A stretch of DNA of 64,000 bases, taken from contig NW_006766885.1 in NCBI RefSeq assembly GCF_000275845.1, positions 635,374-699,373 on the forward strand. The letters run 5' to 3'. The notes beneath the pieces are model-generated. The model worked only from the letters and a program-made list of their open reading frames with translations. It did not search any database and had not been told where the DNA came from. The stretch comes from Dichomitus squalens LYAD-421 SS1. Lineage: Eukaryota; Basidiomycota; Agaricomycetes; Polyporales; Polyporaceae. Both the position numbers and the translations under genes were made by a program. Of the stretch, positions 33,873 to 44,180 are shown piece after piece (the stretch's first letter is position 1; each line of letters begins with the position of its first letter).

Positions 33873-35524
33873 ATGGGCTGCGTCCAGTCTTCCGGCATCG
33901 ACGACGAGGCCAAGGCCCGTGAGTAGCTACATCCCAGCCCGACCCCTGCCCCACTCTCGCCTTCCCCTCTTCTCCTCTACCTGTCCCGCTTACCCCTCCT
34001 CCCTCCAGGCAATGATGAGATCGAGAATCAGATCAAGCGGGACCGCATGATGGCCAAGAACGAGATCAAGATGTTGCTTTTGGGAGCTGGAGAGTCGGGC
34101 AAGGTCAGTTTTCCCTCCTGTCAATCTCAAAACCGCCGCTTGCTCACCCAGCCGTGTCACACAACAGTCTACTGTCCTCAAGCAGATGAAGCTCATTCAC
34201 CACGGTGGATACAACGAGCAGGAGCGGGACTCGTACAAGGAAATCATCTTTTCCAACACCATCCAGTCTATGCGGTACGTTTCCTTGCATGTCCCATCGA
34301 CGCGCTTCATGCATCCTTCATGCTCAATTGCAACACGCCTCCCGCAGTGCCATCCTTGAGGCGATGCCGCATCTAGACATCCAGCTCTCGCCCCAAAACG
34401 ATGCCCGGCGTTCCATCGTCCTCTCTCTGCCTGGTCAGATTGAGGGCGATGTGCTCCCGCGCGACGTTGCGGATGCCATCCGCGGCCTGTGGAGGGACCC
34501 TGGTGTGAAGGAAGCTGTTGCTCGCTCGCGCGAGTTCCAGCTCAACGACTCGGCTATCTACTATTTCAACGCTATCGACCGTATGGCTGCTGCCAACTAC
34601 CTGCCTACGGACCAGGACATCCTCCGATCTCGTGTCAAGACCACTGGTATCACCGAGACCACCTTCAAGGTTGGTGAGCTCACCTACAAGCTCTTCGACG
34701 TCGGCGGTCAGCGGTCCGAGCGTAAGAAGTGGATACACTGTTTCGAGAATGTCACTGCCCTCGTCTTCCTTGTCTCCCTGAGCGAGTATGACCAGATGCT
34801 GTACGAGGACGAGAGTGTGGTATGTCTTCATGCTCATCTTTTGTTTATCTTCTGTTCACTTCTTCTCCCTCGCAGAATCGTATGCAGGAAGCGTTGACTC
34901 TCTTCGACTCGATTTGCAACTCAAGATGGTTCGTCAAGACGTCGATCGTGAGTGTCTTTGCCTAGCCCGAACGGTTACAGTGTTCCTTGGCAACTTCGGC
35001 TCTCGTGACATGACTAACGCTTGCTACCGCGCTTACACAGATCCTCTTCCTCAACAAGATTGATCTGTTCGCCGAGAAGCTGCCGCGGTCGCCATTGGGT
35101 GACTACTTCCCAGACTACAATGGCGGCGATGACTACGACGCAGCGTGCAACTATCTTCTCCACCGGTTCGTCTCACTGAACCAGAGCGCAGCAACCAAGC
35201 AGATCTATGCACACTACACCTGTGCAACAGATACCCAGCAAATCAAGTGTACGTGATTTTAGCTGTCTGCGCCTCCCTTTACACCGCTGATCATTCCGTT
35301 CTGATGATCGATCATCCATGCGCCACGCCCACGTCCTGTCATTCGTGCTTTGCATCGTCGCTGACTTGACGGCCCGCGCAACTCACCTGTCCTTCGATCA
35401 TGTCTACTTGTTTCGTTGATGCGCCGGCCTCCACGGACCTCCCGCAACAACGCCAACAGTCGTCTTGAGCGCTATTCAGGATATCCTTTTGCAGCTGCAT
35501 CTGCGGGAATGTGGTCTTCTCTAG
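33873..35524 (+). CDS. Heterotrimeric G-protein alpha subunit (group I, G-alpha-i-like)
   Basis: GTP-binding switch that couples pheromone, nutrient or other GPCRs to cAMP and MAPK signalling at the plasma membrane. MGCVQS gives N-myristoylation at Gly2 and palmitoylation at Cys3. All GTPase motifs are intact: P-loop GAGESGKST, switch I RVKTTGITET with its catalytic Arg, switch II DVGGQRSERKKW with its catalytic Gln, NKID, and TCATDT. The C terminus LRECGLL has the Cys four residues from the end that pertussis toxin modifies in the G-alpha-i class, supporting group I. Introns include one inside the P-loop (after ESGK) and a long 211-nt last intron (35249-35459) just before FVLSAIQDIL. The helical domain is complete. 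Confidence 0.95.
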
Positions 35525-36914
35525 TTGCGCGGAGGTTGGATGCTCTAGTGTGGGGATGATTGCGTTGTTCTGTATGCTGCATCTTCTTCCCTCCTTCTGC
35601 CTGTCTTGACGTCACCGCTCTTCCTAGCTACCTATTTTCCCTCATTCTCGTACACAAACCTCCCGCATCTGCATTTTCGTCTCATGTGTCCCATTAGGCC
35701 CATTCCTGGCGTCCATGCCTCTCATGATCTTCTCGCTGCGCCCACGGGCCATTGGTCGCCGACGCGTTTCGCTGGGCATTGCACTACAGTATATTGTACA
35801 TAGTTGGAATCTGTTTCCCAGTTTATACGCCAGGATTCATGGCACACCACGTCGCTCTTTCCATGCCCACATGTCGTGATCTCGAGCACAGACCGATTTG
35901 TCTCCTCCCACTACCATTTCTTCGATCCACGACGCTTACCTCACGTCCACGCTTTCTACCTCTTCTAGCTTACTACTTCACCCCCGTGGTTGTGCTCATG
36001 CCTCGATGTGTCTGGATCCGTCTCTTGTTCGATATAGTGGTCTCCGTAGCCTTTACCCTTAGTTCTTTTTATCTCATCCTCTTAACGGTTGTTGTTCTCT
36101 ACTCAGGCTGCTCCCTTCTCCCCCCCTCTCTCTAGTTGCGTCTGTGGCTCCGATATCCCCTTACCGTACGCTCCCCGTACATTTGTCGTCACCAATGCAC
36201 ATGGAGTCTGCAGAGTGGATAATCCAACGATCTCTCTGGCATCGTCCGACGGCCGCTGTCATGACTAACTTGCCATTGGGCGGCTACCCTGAAGCATACG
36301 AACATTCATAAGCTTCCGCGCTGTCCCGCCTGTGCCTGCCCTTGATGAGCGTCGGAACCAGACGACGCCCGTCAGACGCGTGCAGCTGAAGCGGATTCGC
36401 GAACGTCTGTCGTGTCAGTACGTACAGTCCGCGCTCTCGTGTAGTTCTACGGCATTCATTCGCCTAGCCCGCGGCTTCTTAGTCGTCTCACAACAAGCGC
36501 TGCGTTTATTAGTCGACGTCAAGAACGGCATATATCCGGGACATTCCATCAAAGGAAGCTCCTGTCTACGATTTGAAGCGACCACCCGCCAGGACGATGC
36601 CAATTTGGCTCCTATCCGCTCTCCCGATCACAAGTCTGCATGGTGGGATGTCTGGTAGCGTTTATGTTTTGCATCCTCATGGCGTTTCGTGGCGGCCTCC
36701 CCAGGACCCCGCGCACGCTCTGTACAGTCGGCATAAATCCTGAAACCCCATGAGATATTTGTCTTTCCCCAGCGCGTCCCTGCTTCAACAGCGCTTATTC
36801 CCTGCACGGTACTGTCCCACTGGTTTTCTTTTGCGCCGCCGAACCTGTCTGCTTCCGCTCAAAGATCTCAACCTCTGGCAGCGAAATTAGAGATATTGGG
36901 CTACAAAAACAAAT
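35525..36914. other. Intergenic, no supported gene
   Basis: About 1.4 kb between the G-alpha stop and the tRNA gene. It is T/C-rich near 35600-36130, probably the G-alpha 3' UTR and beyond. Open frames here show no domain or splice logic. Confidence 0.55.
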
Positions 36915-37005
36915 CGACACCAGCAGGATTTGAACCTGCGCTCGCAGAGCGAAACAGATGATTCAGCTTTCGAATCTGTCGCCTTAACCACTCGGCCATA
37001 GTGTC
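36915..37005 (-). tRNA. tRNA-Ser (anticodon CGA), with a 9-nt intron
   Basis: Read on the minus strand, the 5' GACACTA pairs with 3' TGGTGTC in a seven-pair acceptor stem (one T-G pair). The A box (TGGCCGAGTGG) and B box (GGTTCAAATCC) are present. The anticodon arm CAGA-TTCGAAA-TCTG is formed once nine bases (AGCTGAATC) are removed one base 3' of the CGA anticodon, the standard position of nuclear tRNA introns. The long variable arm (CGCTCTGCGAGCG) confirms a serine tRNA. It decodes UCG. Confidence 0.93.
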
Positions 37006-37110
37006 TTGGAAAGTTTTGAGACCGATAAGGTCTACAAAGTGAAACTGAACACTAACCTCTATATACACCCTGTGATATATGAACAATACTCAACCAGCAC
37101 ACTGCCCTTC

Positions 37111-40100
37111 TTACTGCGCCTTCGCGGCCGAAATGAACGTTTGAACCCTTGCAGGATCCTTCGCAGACCCATCTTTCAGCTCCACGCCACCACTCACATC
37201 TACAGCCCACGGTCGTACCCTCCGAATCACCTCCGGCACGCTATCCGGCGTAAGCCCGCCCGCGAGGATGATTGGGAGCGTTTCTCCCAAGCCGACCTCA
37301 CCCTTTTCCACCACCGCCTTGGCCAGCTCCAGGTCGACCCGCGTCCCAGTGCCGCCGCTCAACCCAGTGGCGTCTCCCATGGCGACAGCGTCTAGCAACA
37401 CGAACTGGTGCGCTCCTGGGCGGGTGATACCAGTGAGGCCGTGACCTTCCTCATCGACGTGGAAAACGCGAATGGTGGGAACGGGAATGTGGCGAGACCA
37501 CTCTACAGGCTCCCTGCCGTGGAGCTGGACCAGGTCGAGCTCAACGTCCGCCACAGTCTGCAGGATGAAGTCGAGGGGCTGATCCTGGAACACGCCGACG
37601 AGCAGCGGACGTTTGGACGGATCTCGTGCGAGCGAGTCCGTGAGCCGCCGTGCGTGGAGGTTGAACCATGGCTCGTTCTTGAGCTCCTCGATCGGGGAGG
37701 CCTCGGCTCCGCTAGGGCGGTGCGACTGAGAGCGGCGACCTCGGATGGCGGCGGAGATGCCTTGTGCACGCTCGAGGGAAACGTACCGCTTGCTCTTCGG
37801 TACGAACATGAGTCCGAGCATGTCTGCGCCGGACTCCGCCGCGTGAACAGCCTCCTCAACGGTCCGGATACCGCAGATCTTGACCAGAGGAGCCGCCGTC
37901 TCGTGGCCCTTGCCCTTCGGGTCCCCTTGCGGCCAATCGAGGAGATCTCGAATGAAGGCCTGCGTGTCCTGCGCCCGCATGAGAGCCTCGCCAACGAGGA
38001 TGGCGCCGATGCCCTGTTGGGTGTACGCCCGCACGTCCGAAACGTCCTTGATGCCGCTCAGGGCGCAAAGGACGACATCGCGCTCGCGTACCATGTCTAC
38101 GAGACGCGTGGTCGTCTGCATGTCGACCTGGAAATCGTGGAGATTGCGGTTGTTAACACCGATGACTTTAGCCCCAAGAGCGAGCGCCGCCTCCATCTCC
38201 CGCGAGTTGTTGACCTCGACGAGCGGCTCCATGCCGAGCGAGCGGGAGTACTCGTAGAGTGCGTGCAGACGGGGGACAGGGAGCATCGCAACGATGAGCA
38301 ACACACTGTCGGCGCCGTGCAAACGAGCCTCCGCGATCTGATACTCGTCAAAGATGAAGTCCTTGCGAAGGATAGCGGGACGGTGAGGAAGGGAGTCGAT
38401 GGCCTGGCGAGCGAGACGCATGTCGAGGAGAGTGCCCTTGAACCACGTAGGCTCCGTCAGGACGGAGATCACAGAGGCTCCTGCGAGAGCGTAAGTCAGC
38501 GCCTGCTGCGCGGCATTCGTCGACATCGCAATGGGCCCCTTGGACGGGCTGGCACGTTTGATCTCCGCCATGAGGGCGGGCTTCTTGGGGGCCGCCTTCA
38601 GGCGAGCGAGGAACGAGACGGGTGCGGGCGCTATGCTGAGGTTGAGGAGCGTCTCGAGGTCCTCTGGCGTCGTACCAGGAGTCTGCTTCGCAAGCTCGAC
38701 GTCTTTGATCCTTTGTGCGTAGATCTTCTCGAGAATAGTGGGCACCTTGGAAGTGGAGCCACCTGGAGTGGCGTTTCCGTTGGGCACTTTGTCTGCGATG
38801 CCCTCGAGCCCGAATGCGGGCAGGGCCTCGTCGGAGACTCGGAAGCCCGGGTTGAGGTCCCAGGTGCCGCCCCGGAGAGCCAAAAAGTTCTTGAATAGGG
38901 TATCGCCGCCCTCGGAGAGTATACTCTCCGGGTGGTACTGCACGGCTTCCAGGGTGTATTTGCGATGGCGGACTCCCATGATGACGCCGCTGTCCGAGGT
39001 GATGGCGGTGATTGCGAGGTCCGGTGGGAGGGTGCTCGTACTCGCGCTGAGCGAGTGGTAGCGCGTCGACTTGATGCCTTGAGGTATGTCCCTGAAGCAG
39101 CCTCTGCCGTCGTGGCGAATGCCGCTGACTTTGCCGTGCATGATTTCTCCTGCATAGCTGCGAGTCGGGTTGTCAGCATCGTGTACAATGAATTCCCTTG
39201 GAAAAATTGAACACAAGCATTGAGTGGACGACTAGCGGAAGACGCATACCAGATTCAAGCGGCTGAGCTCGGGGAAACATACAGCCATTCCGTTCCATTG
39301 TGGTGGTACGCATCAGACGAAAGGACTGACATTTGCACCAACATCTCCCACACAAAAGCTTACTCCAACTTAGTCTCGGTCCGTTGCATGGAGCACGCCT
39401 CAAGCGAACAAGTCCAGTCGCCTGGAATGTTGAATACAGCCGAGCAAAGAGTACCCTGGAAGTGGACTGAGGCTACCTTATGTCTCCTTGCAGAAGACCA
39501 GGTCCTCCTCTAAGTTCGAGTGTATAAAGAAGCGACATGAGCACATGCGCACGATCGCGCGCGAAACGGTCGGCACAGACATAGGCCTGTCTCGCGCAGA
39601 AGACGAAGACGGACATATCCACTGCGCTATCCAAGTCCGACGCTACGTGCATGCCAAAGGAAGCAGTACGCGGACTTCGCCTCCGCTCTGAGCACTCCTG
39701 GAAGCACGGTGCAGATCCAAGCCGAGCGAGGAACGTCCTCAGAACTTCGCGCGCCCGTCTCTCGCACGCGACGCGACGTTCGGCAGCAGATACCATGCCT
39801 CCACGCGAGCAGCGTGATGCAGATCGCGCACAGAGGAACACGATTGCAGATTCGCGCGTGGACGGGGAGGAGAGCGTCATGCGGCCCCTCCGCTTCCGAG
39901 ACCTCCCCCCTCTTCCTCGCTCGCGCCACCGCACCCGCGGATTCCAGTAGAGGAAAGCAACAAGCAAAGGACACTCACCCGATGTTCCCCCCGAAGACAT
40001 CGACCAAACACTGCAGGCCCATGCACACGCCCAAAATGGGCACCTTCCCCGTGAAGAACTTGATCGCCTCGCGCGAGATGCCCGAGTCCGTCGTCGGGTG

Positions 40101-40301
40101 CCCGGGGCCGGGCGAGATGATGAGCGAGTTCAGCTTGAGCAGCGGGAACGCGGCGGCGGGGATCGCGTCGTTGCGGATCACCGTGACGTCCGCGCCGAGC
40201 AGAGACAGGGACTGGTAGATGTTCCAGGTGAAGGAGTCGAAATTGTCGATCAGGAGCACGTCCAGCGGACGCGCGAGCTCAATCGGCAGCGTGAGAGACA
40301 T
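37111..40301 (-). CDS. TRP1: Trifunctional tryptophan biosynthesis protein: glutamine amidotransferase / indole-3-glycerol-phosphate synthase / phosphoribosylanthranilate isomerase
   Basis: One polypeptide supplies the amidotransferase half of anthranilate synthase and the next-to-last steps of tryptophan synthesis. Two exons (39979-40301 and 37111-39157) add to 2370 nt, or 789 residues. The amidotransferase has [20 protein letters not shown], nucleophile Cys in GVCMGLQ, and the His/Glu pair in YHPES. The IGPS domain shows [20 protein letters not shown] and GVNNRNL. The PRAI domain shows [25 protein letters not shown] and [11 protein letters not shown]. It ends FISAAKAQ. The MSLTLPIE start is the first ATG; the frame upstream has none. 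The single intron (39158-39978) is unusually long. Gene order inside the fusion is the normal fungal one. Confidence 0.96.
39158..39978 (-). other. Unusually long (821 nt) intron of TRP1
   Basis: Donor GTGAGT follows FGGNI, and acceptor GCAG precedes YAGEIMHGK. The family alignment has nothing between these two blocks, so the whole interval must be intron. Other introns here are mostly 45-100 nt. No terminal repeats were seen at its ends. Confidence 0.85.
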
Positions 40302-40775
40302 GGCTGCTGCTTCAGTTGCTGCTGCGAGCGGAGAAGATGGGGGAGAAGGAAGGCGAGCTTGAGATGCTATAAGTTTGAGCACGGGCGTGAATCTTTGTTC
40401 TGATCGGTCCAGCGATTATGCGGTCGACCTCCGAGATGGATGGGGAGCACGAAGACCAGAGAAACAACCGTTAGCGATGTCCGAGTCGGAGGTGAGGCAA
40501 GGAGGAGGCTCGCGGTGATGAGCAGATGTCGGACGAGTCAGTCAAGATGCTCCCTCCATCTTTTGTGACCCTAACCTCAGCAAAAGCCACGTGACCACTT
40601 GTGCGCACATTTGCATCTAGTGGGCATCAAGAGGAGAATATCATCGTAGTCTGTAACATCGCCAGGCGCGACGAGCTCGAGACGTAACCTACAAGGACAT
40701 AAAGTACAGAAGCGCAGGCCCCATCGCAGCACCGCAAGCAATCGCGCGCCGGAGCGCTCGAACGCACGCCGCCCC
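40302..40775. other. Intergenic between TRP1 start and the upstream membrane-protein gene
   Basis: About 470 bp; promoter of TRP1. The minus-strand sequence just upstream of the TRP1 ATG is CT- and GCAGCA-rich. No gene is seen. Confidence 0.6.
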
Positions 40776-42131
40776 TCACCGGGCAGCAAAATAGAGCCCC
40801 TCCACCGCCACATTCGCCTGCCAGATGCCCATCCGCCTCGCCAGCCGCAGGACCGCAGGCAGCGGGACGACGCACACTGCTGCGACAGGGACCACCACCA
40901 GGAAGAACAGGAACATGAGCACCGTGATGGCGGGCTTGATCACGAGAAAGTAGAAGAGCGCCTGATAGCTCGTCGCGTCGGTGAACATCGCGTACGCGTT
41001 CCTGTAGAACGACGTCTCGGGCACGAGCGCGCTCGCGGGGACGCCCGCTTCTATCTGCGACGCGGTCGGCGCGCGCGTGCGCGTGAAGATCGGGAGCGGG
41101 GGGTGGGGGAGGGGGTGCGAGAGCGGGCCGTGGTACGTCGTTTGGAGAGCGAGCTCGCCCCGCGCGAGGAGGCGCGCCCCGAAGAGGTCTATGAAGCAGA
41201 AGACGGCGCCGAGGGGCAAGGCCATCAGCGTACACGTTCCGACCTGTCAACGGACACGGCGACATGAGAATGGGTGAGGCGCGACGTCAGCAATGCGCTC
41301 GTGCCGCGCGGTTGGATAGAACCGAGCAAAGAGACGCACCAGGGTGAACACGAAGATAAACAGCCACGCGGCGAGCGCGTACGGGAAGTTCAGCACGACC
41401 AGGTGGAATACCGCCGAGTAGTAGGCCCTCCGCTTCAGCGGGCGGAAATACCTCCTCCACCTCTGCGTGAGCGACAGCTGCTGGGACTGCGCCCGCTGCG
41501 CCTGACGATGCGCATACCCCGACAGATCTGCGGCGAACGCCCTTTGCTGGTGGTCGTATTCGCGCGCCGCCTCCCTCTCGAGCTCGGGCTCTAGCTCCTC
41601 ATGCTCGCCGTCGTCTGCCCCGCCCTCTCGGCAGTCCGGGTCGAGGTCCGAGTCGCGCTCAGGGTGGAAGGCGGAGAACACGGTGTGGGCGAATGACGGC
41701 GCCAGTGACGCACTGGACCTGAGGGTGCTGGTTAAGGATAGCGTCCGTCGCCGGCGAACGGCGCCTGGGGGTAGCGTCGCAGCAGCGAGGGGCGAAGAGC
41801 TCCCGACGGGGTCCCGAGGGGGACTCAACAGGGGCGTCGTCTCCGTCGCCTCCACGTCGTCTAGGCCAACAAGGCACTCGGCATGATGTGGTGGGTGTCC
41901 ATGAGTTTGGCCAGAGTGAGCGAGGACGGCTTCGTATTCGTCGGAAGGAGCATGAGCGTGCGAATGTTCGCTGCCGTCCTGTAGCGCACGTCTTCTCCTG
42001 TTCTGTCGTGTGCGGCGGGCGGAGGGGTACGGAGGTGGGGGATCCTCTGGGGGGGTGGTGGACAAGACGAGTTGAGGGGCAGAAGGGTCATGGAGGAGCA
42101 GAGGACTCGAAGGGGGGTCGGTAGAGGACAT
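40776..42131 (-). CDS. Multi-pass membrane protein, basidiomycete family of unknown function (putative-sensor-like architecture)
   Basis: I do not recognise a named function. Two exons with a 96-nt intron (41244-41339) join WLFIFVFTL to VGTCTLMALPLG. The first roughly 210 residues are disordered, rich in Pro/Ser/His, with an acidic stretch (DGEHEELEPELERE) and a basic patch before the membrane (RWRRYFRPLKRRAYYSAVFH). Two adjoining membrane helices follow (LVVLNFPYALAAWLFIFVFT, then TLMALPLGAVFCFIDLFGA). After an extracytoplasmic or lumenal loop come a helix pair near AITVLMFLFFLVVVPVAAVC and a short C-terminal tail. The paired-helix, loop, paired-helix plan recalls the putative sensor domain of bacterial kinases, but no kinase is attached. 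Confidence 0.75.
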
Positions 42132-44180
42132 GGAGGATGGGTGGAGACAAAGGTCACTATCGCTCGCCTCGCTCCAGCCTGGACATCATGGGCGCTAGGC
42201 TTGCCTGATTTGGAGGCGGCAGAATATCACACTCACACCTTCATAGCGCCTGCTTCCGTACCTGTGCTATTGCCTTTTTCCGCTGACATGGAGCATCGCA
42301 AACGGTAATCAATTCAATGACTCTCGCACATCTATTCGGTCACAGATGTCAATCCTAGCTGTGTTCGGCGGTGTGAGACGGGCAGGCATCGCCAGGCACG
42401 ATTCGAGATAGCGGTATATTTTCAATCTAGCCCAACGTGCTATGTAATGCAGCCATAATATGACATACTCTGGACCATTCTGGATAAGAAACGATGAGCG
42501 GGAGGCGGAAAGTACTTGATGCACAAGGTGAAGGCGAGCCTCTCCTAGGGGAAGGAAGAAGTAACCCCGGCAGGAGTTGTCGATCACCCCACAAGCGAAC
42601 AGAGCTAGAAATTGACCGCCTTTGTACCAAAAGTCGAGATTCATGTGACAGCGTGACATGCAGAGAAGGCAGAGTCCGGTGCCGAGAGAGAAGGATTGAT
42701 GGTACGCCGAGTATCCATTTGTGGATCGAGTCGCTCGACGTCATGGCATACGCAATTGAGCAGAGCAGCCAAGCTAGACCACGCCGTCCGTCGCCGGTCA
42801 CCGGCACCGGCAAAGACGACGAGGTCGGCCGCGGGATGCAAGCTGGCCCGAAAGGGAAGGCTGCTAAGCCAACTTAGCCAAGTACACAGGCGCATACGAG
42901 ATCAGGCCGGGGCGACGAGCACTGCTGGGAACCACCTCGTGTGCCGACGGGTCCGGGAAGAAGCCCATGGTTATGTCCTAACCGCAGATCCCTCATTTCG
43001 GGTCGAAACGTACCATGGTCCGATCCGGGCCATGTGCATGGGCGTACGGCAGACCAGGCACGGCACAGTCATGGCCACGAGAGGAGGACGAGGGTGCAGA
43101 TCAGATGGAGAGGAGCTTCGGGTGAGGGGACGGAAGATATATTGGTGACAAACATATGGGCGGCAGGTTCGGAAATAGTGGACCAGATCTGGAAGAGAAG
43201 AAGGAGAGGGACAGGCGGTCAAAGAGAAGGCCTGGAAGGATGTAGATCGAGCGCAAGCCAAGAATGGTTGGCAAGATGCCTTTGGGAAGGGGATGTTGTA
43301 GAAAGTGTGGAGAGAAAGGCCGTTCATGTCGCGATCTAGAGAAAAGGAATTCCGCGGAGCAAAGGGCGGGGACGTACACGCTGTGTACGGTAGAGTCGAG
43401 GCCAGAGCTAGAGCAGGGGTACTTACCGCGGATGATTGCAGTGGGCCAGCGCAAGGGTACGACGGCGGGTGGCGGAAGTCTGTGCGACTCAGAATATTGG
43501 GAGGATCTGTCCAAGATGGAATGTGACGGGACTGTGACAGGCGCCGGAATTGGGTGGAGGATGGAGCTGGAGTTGACAGAATCTCTCGTCGGAAGTCGCT
43601 CATCCTGCAGCTTCAACCTCGCTCCCTGACATTCTTGTACCTACCTCCAAACATTCAGCCTCATGTGTCTACAGACCTCTCCGGACGAGGGCTGTCCGCG
43701 GTGGCTGCCTCAGAGTCTTGCTTATGGTCAAGCTCTGCGATCGCCGGGGAGCTTTTGTAGAGCATTCCTTGTCAGTGCTCGGCCTTCTAACGCTCCTGTT
43801 GGCCTCGGCATCGGCGTGTGTGAACAACCATCGAAATTTCCGAGTCGTCGTCTGTTCGCGATGTGCTCCCCGTTCACTGCATCAATCCCCTGCGAGCGCA
43901 TCTTCCCGTCTGCCATTCGCTCTGCCCGTCGAGTGTGATGTCACATCGCCTGCACTTTCTTTTCAAAACCTCCGCCAGATTCCCACCGCTCGCAGCTATA
44001 AATCTCCTCCCCTCACCCACCGGCCTCCATCGCCTTGTCCTGCTCCCCTCGACTACTCCGCTCCTTCTTGTTTCATTGCACTTCCTTTTTGGCCGCATTA
44101 CACCTGCTTTGTTCGTGCTCGCACCACTGCTCCACACCATCCTCTTTCGTCCGCCATATATACACTCTTGCTCGCCCATC
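42132..44180. other. Intergenic region between divergent membrane-protein and halogenase genes
   Basis: About 2 kb. Minus-strand frames at 42309-43616 are open but show no family signature. A short minus-strand stretch near 42877-42978 begins ATG and reads MGFFPDPSAHEVVPSSARRP, ending at TAG; it might be a terminal exon or small peptide, but nothing upstream joins it convincingly. 43630-44180 is CT-rich and leads into the halogenase start. Confidence 0.45.

Noticed and set aside
37408..38898. A 496-codon open frame on the plus strand
   Set aside because: It is exactly antisense to the conserved IGPS/PRAI part of TRP1. Its composition is the usual mirror of GC-rich codon bias, and it shows no domain of its own.
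39473..40000. A 175-codon minus-strand frame inside the TRP1 intron
   Set aside because: It is out of frame with TRP1 exon 1, Arg/Ser-rich and without a recognisable domain. I treat it as intron sequence.
43101..43616. Minus-strand frame of 171 codons upstream of the halogenase
   Set aside because: Ser/Pro/Leu-rich, overlapped by an equally open second frame, no domain and no consistent intron borders. Likely promoter DNA.
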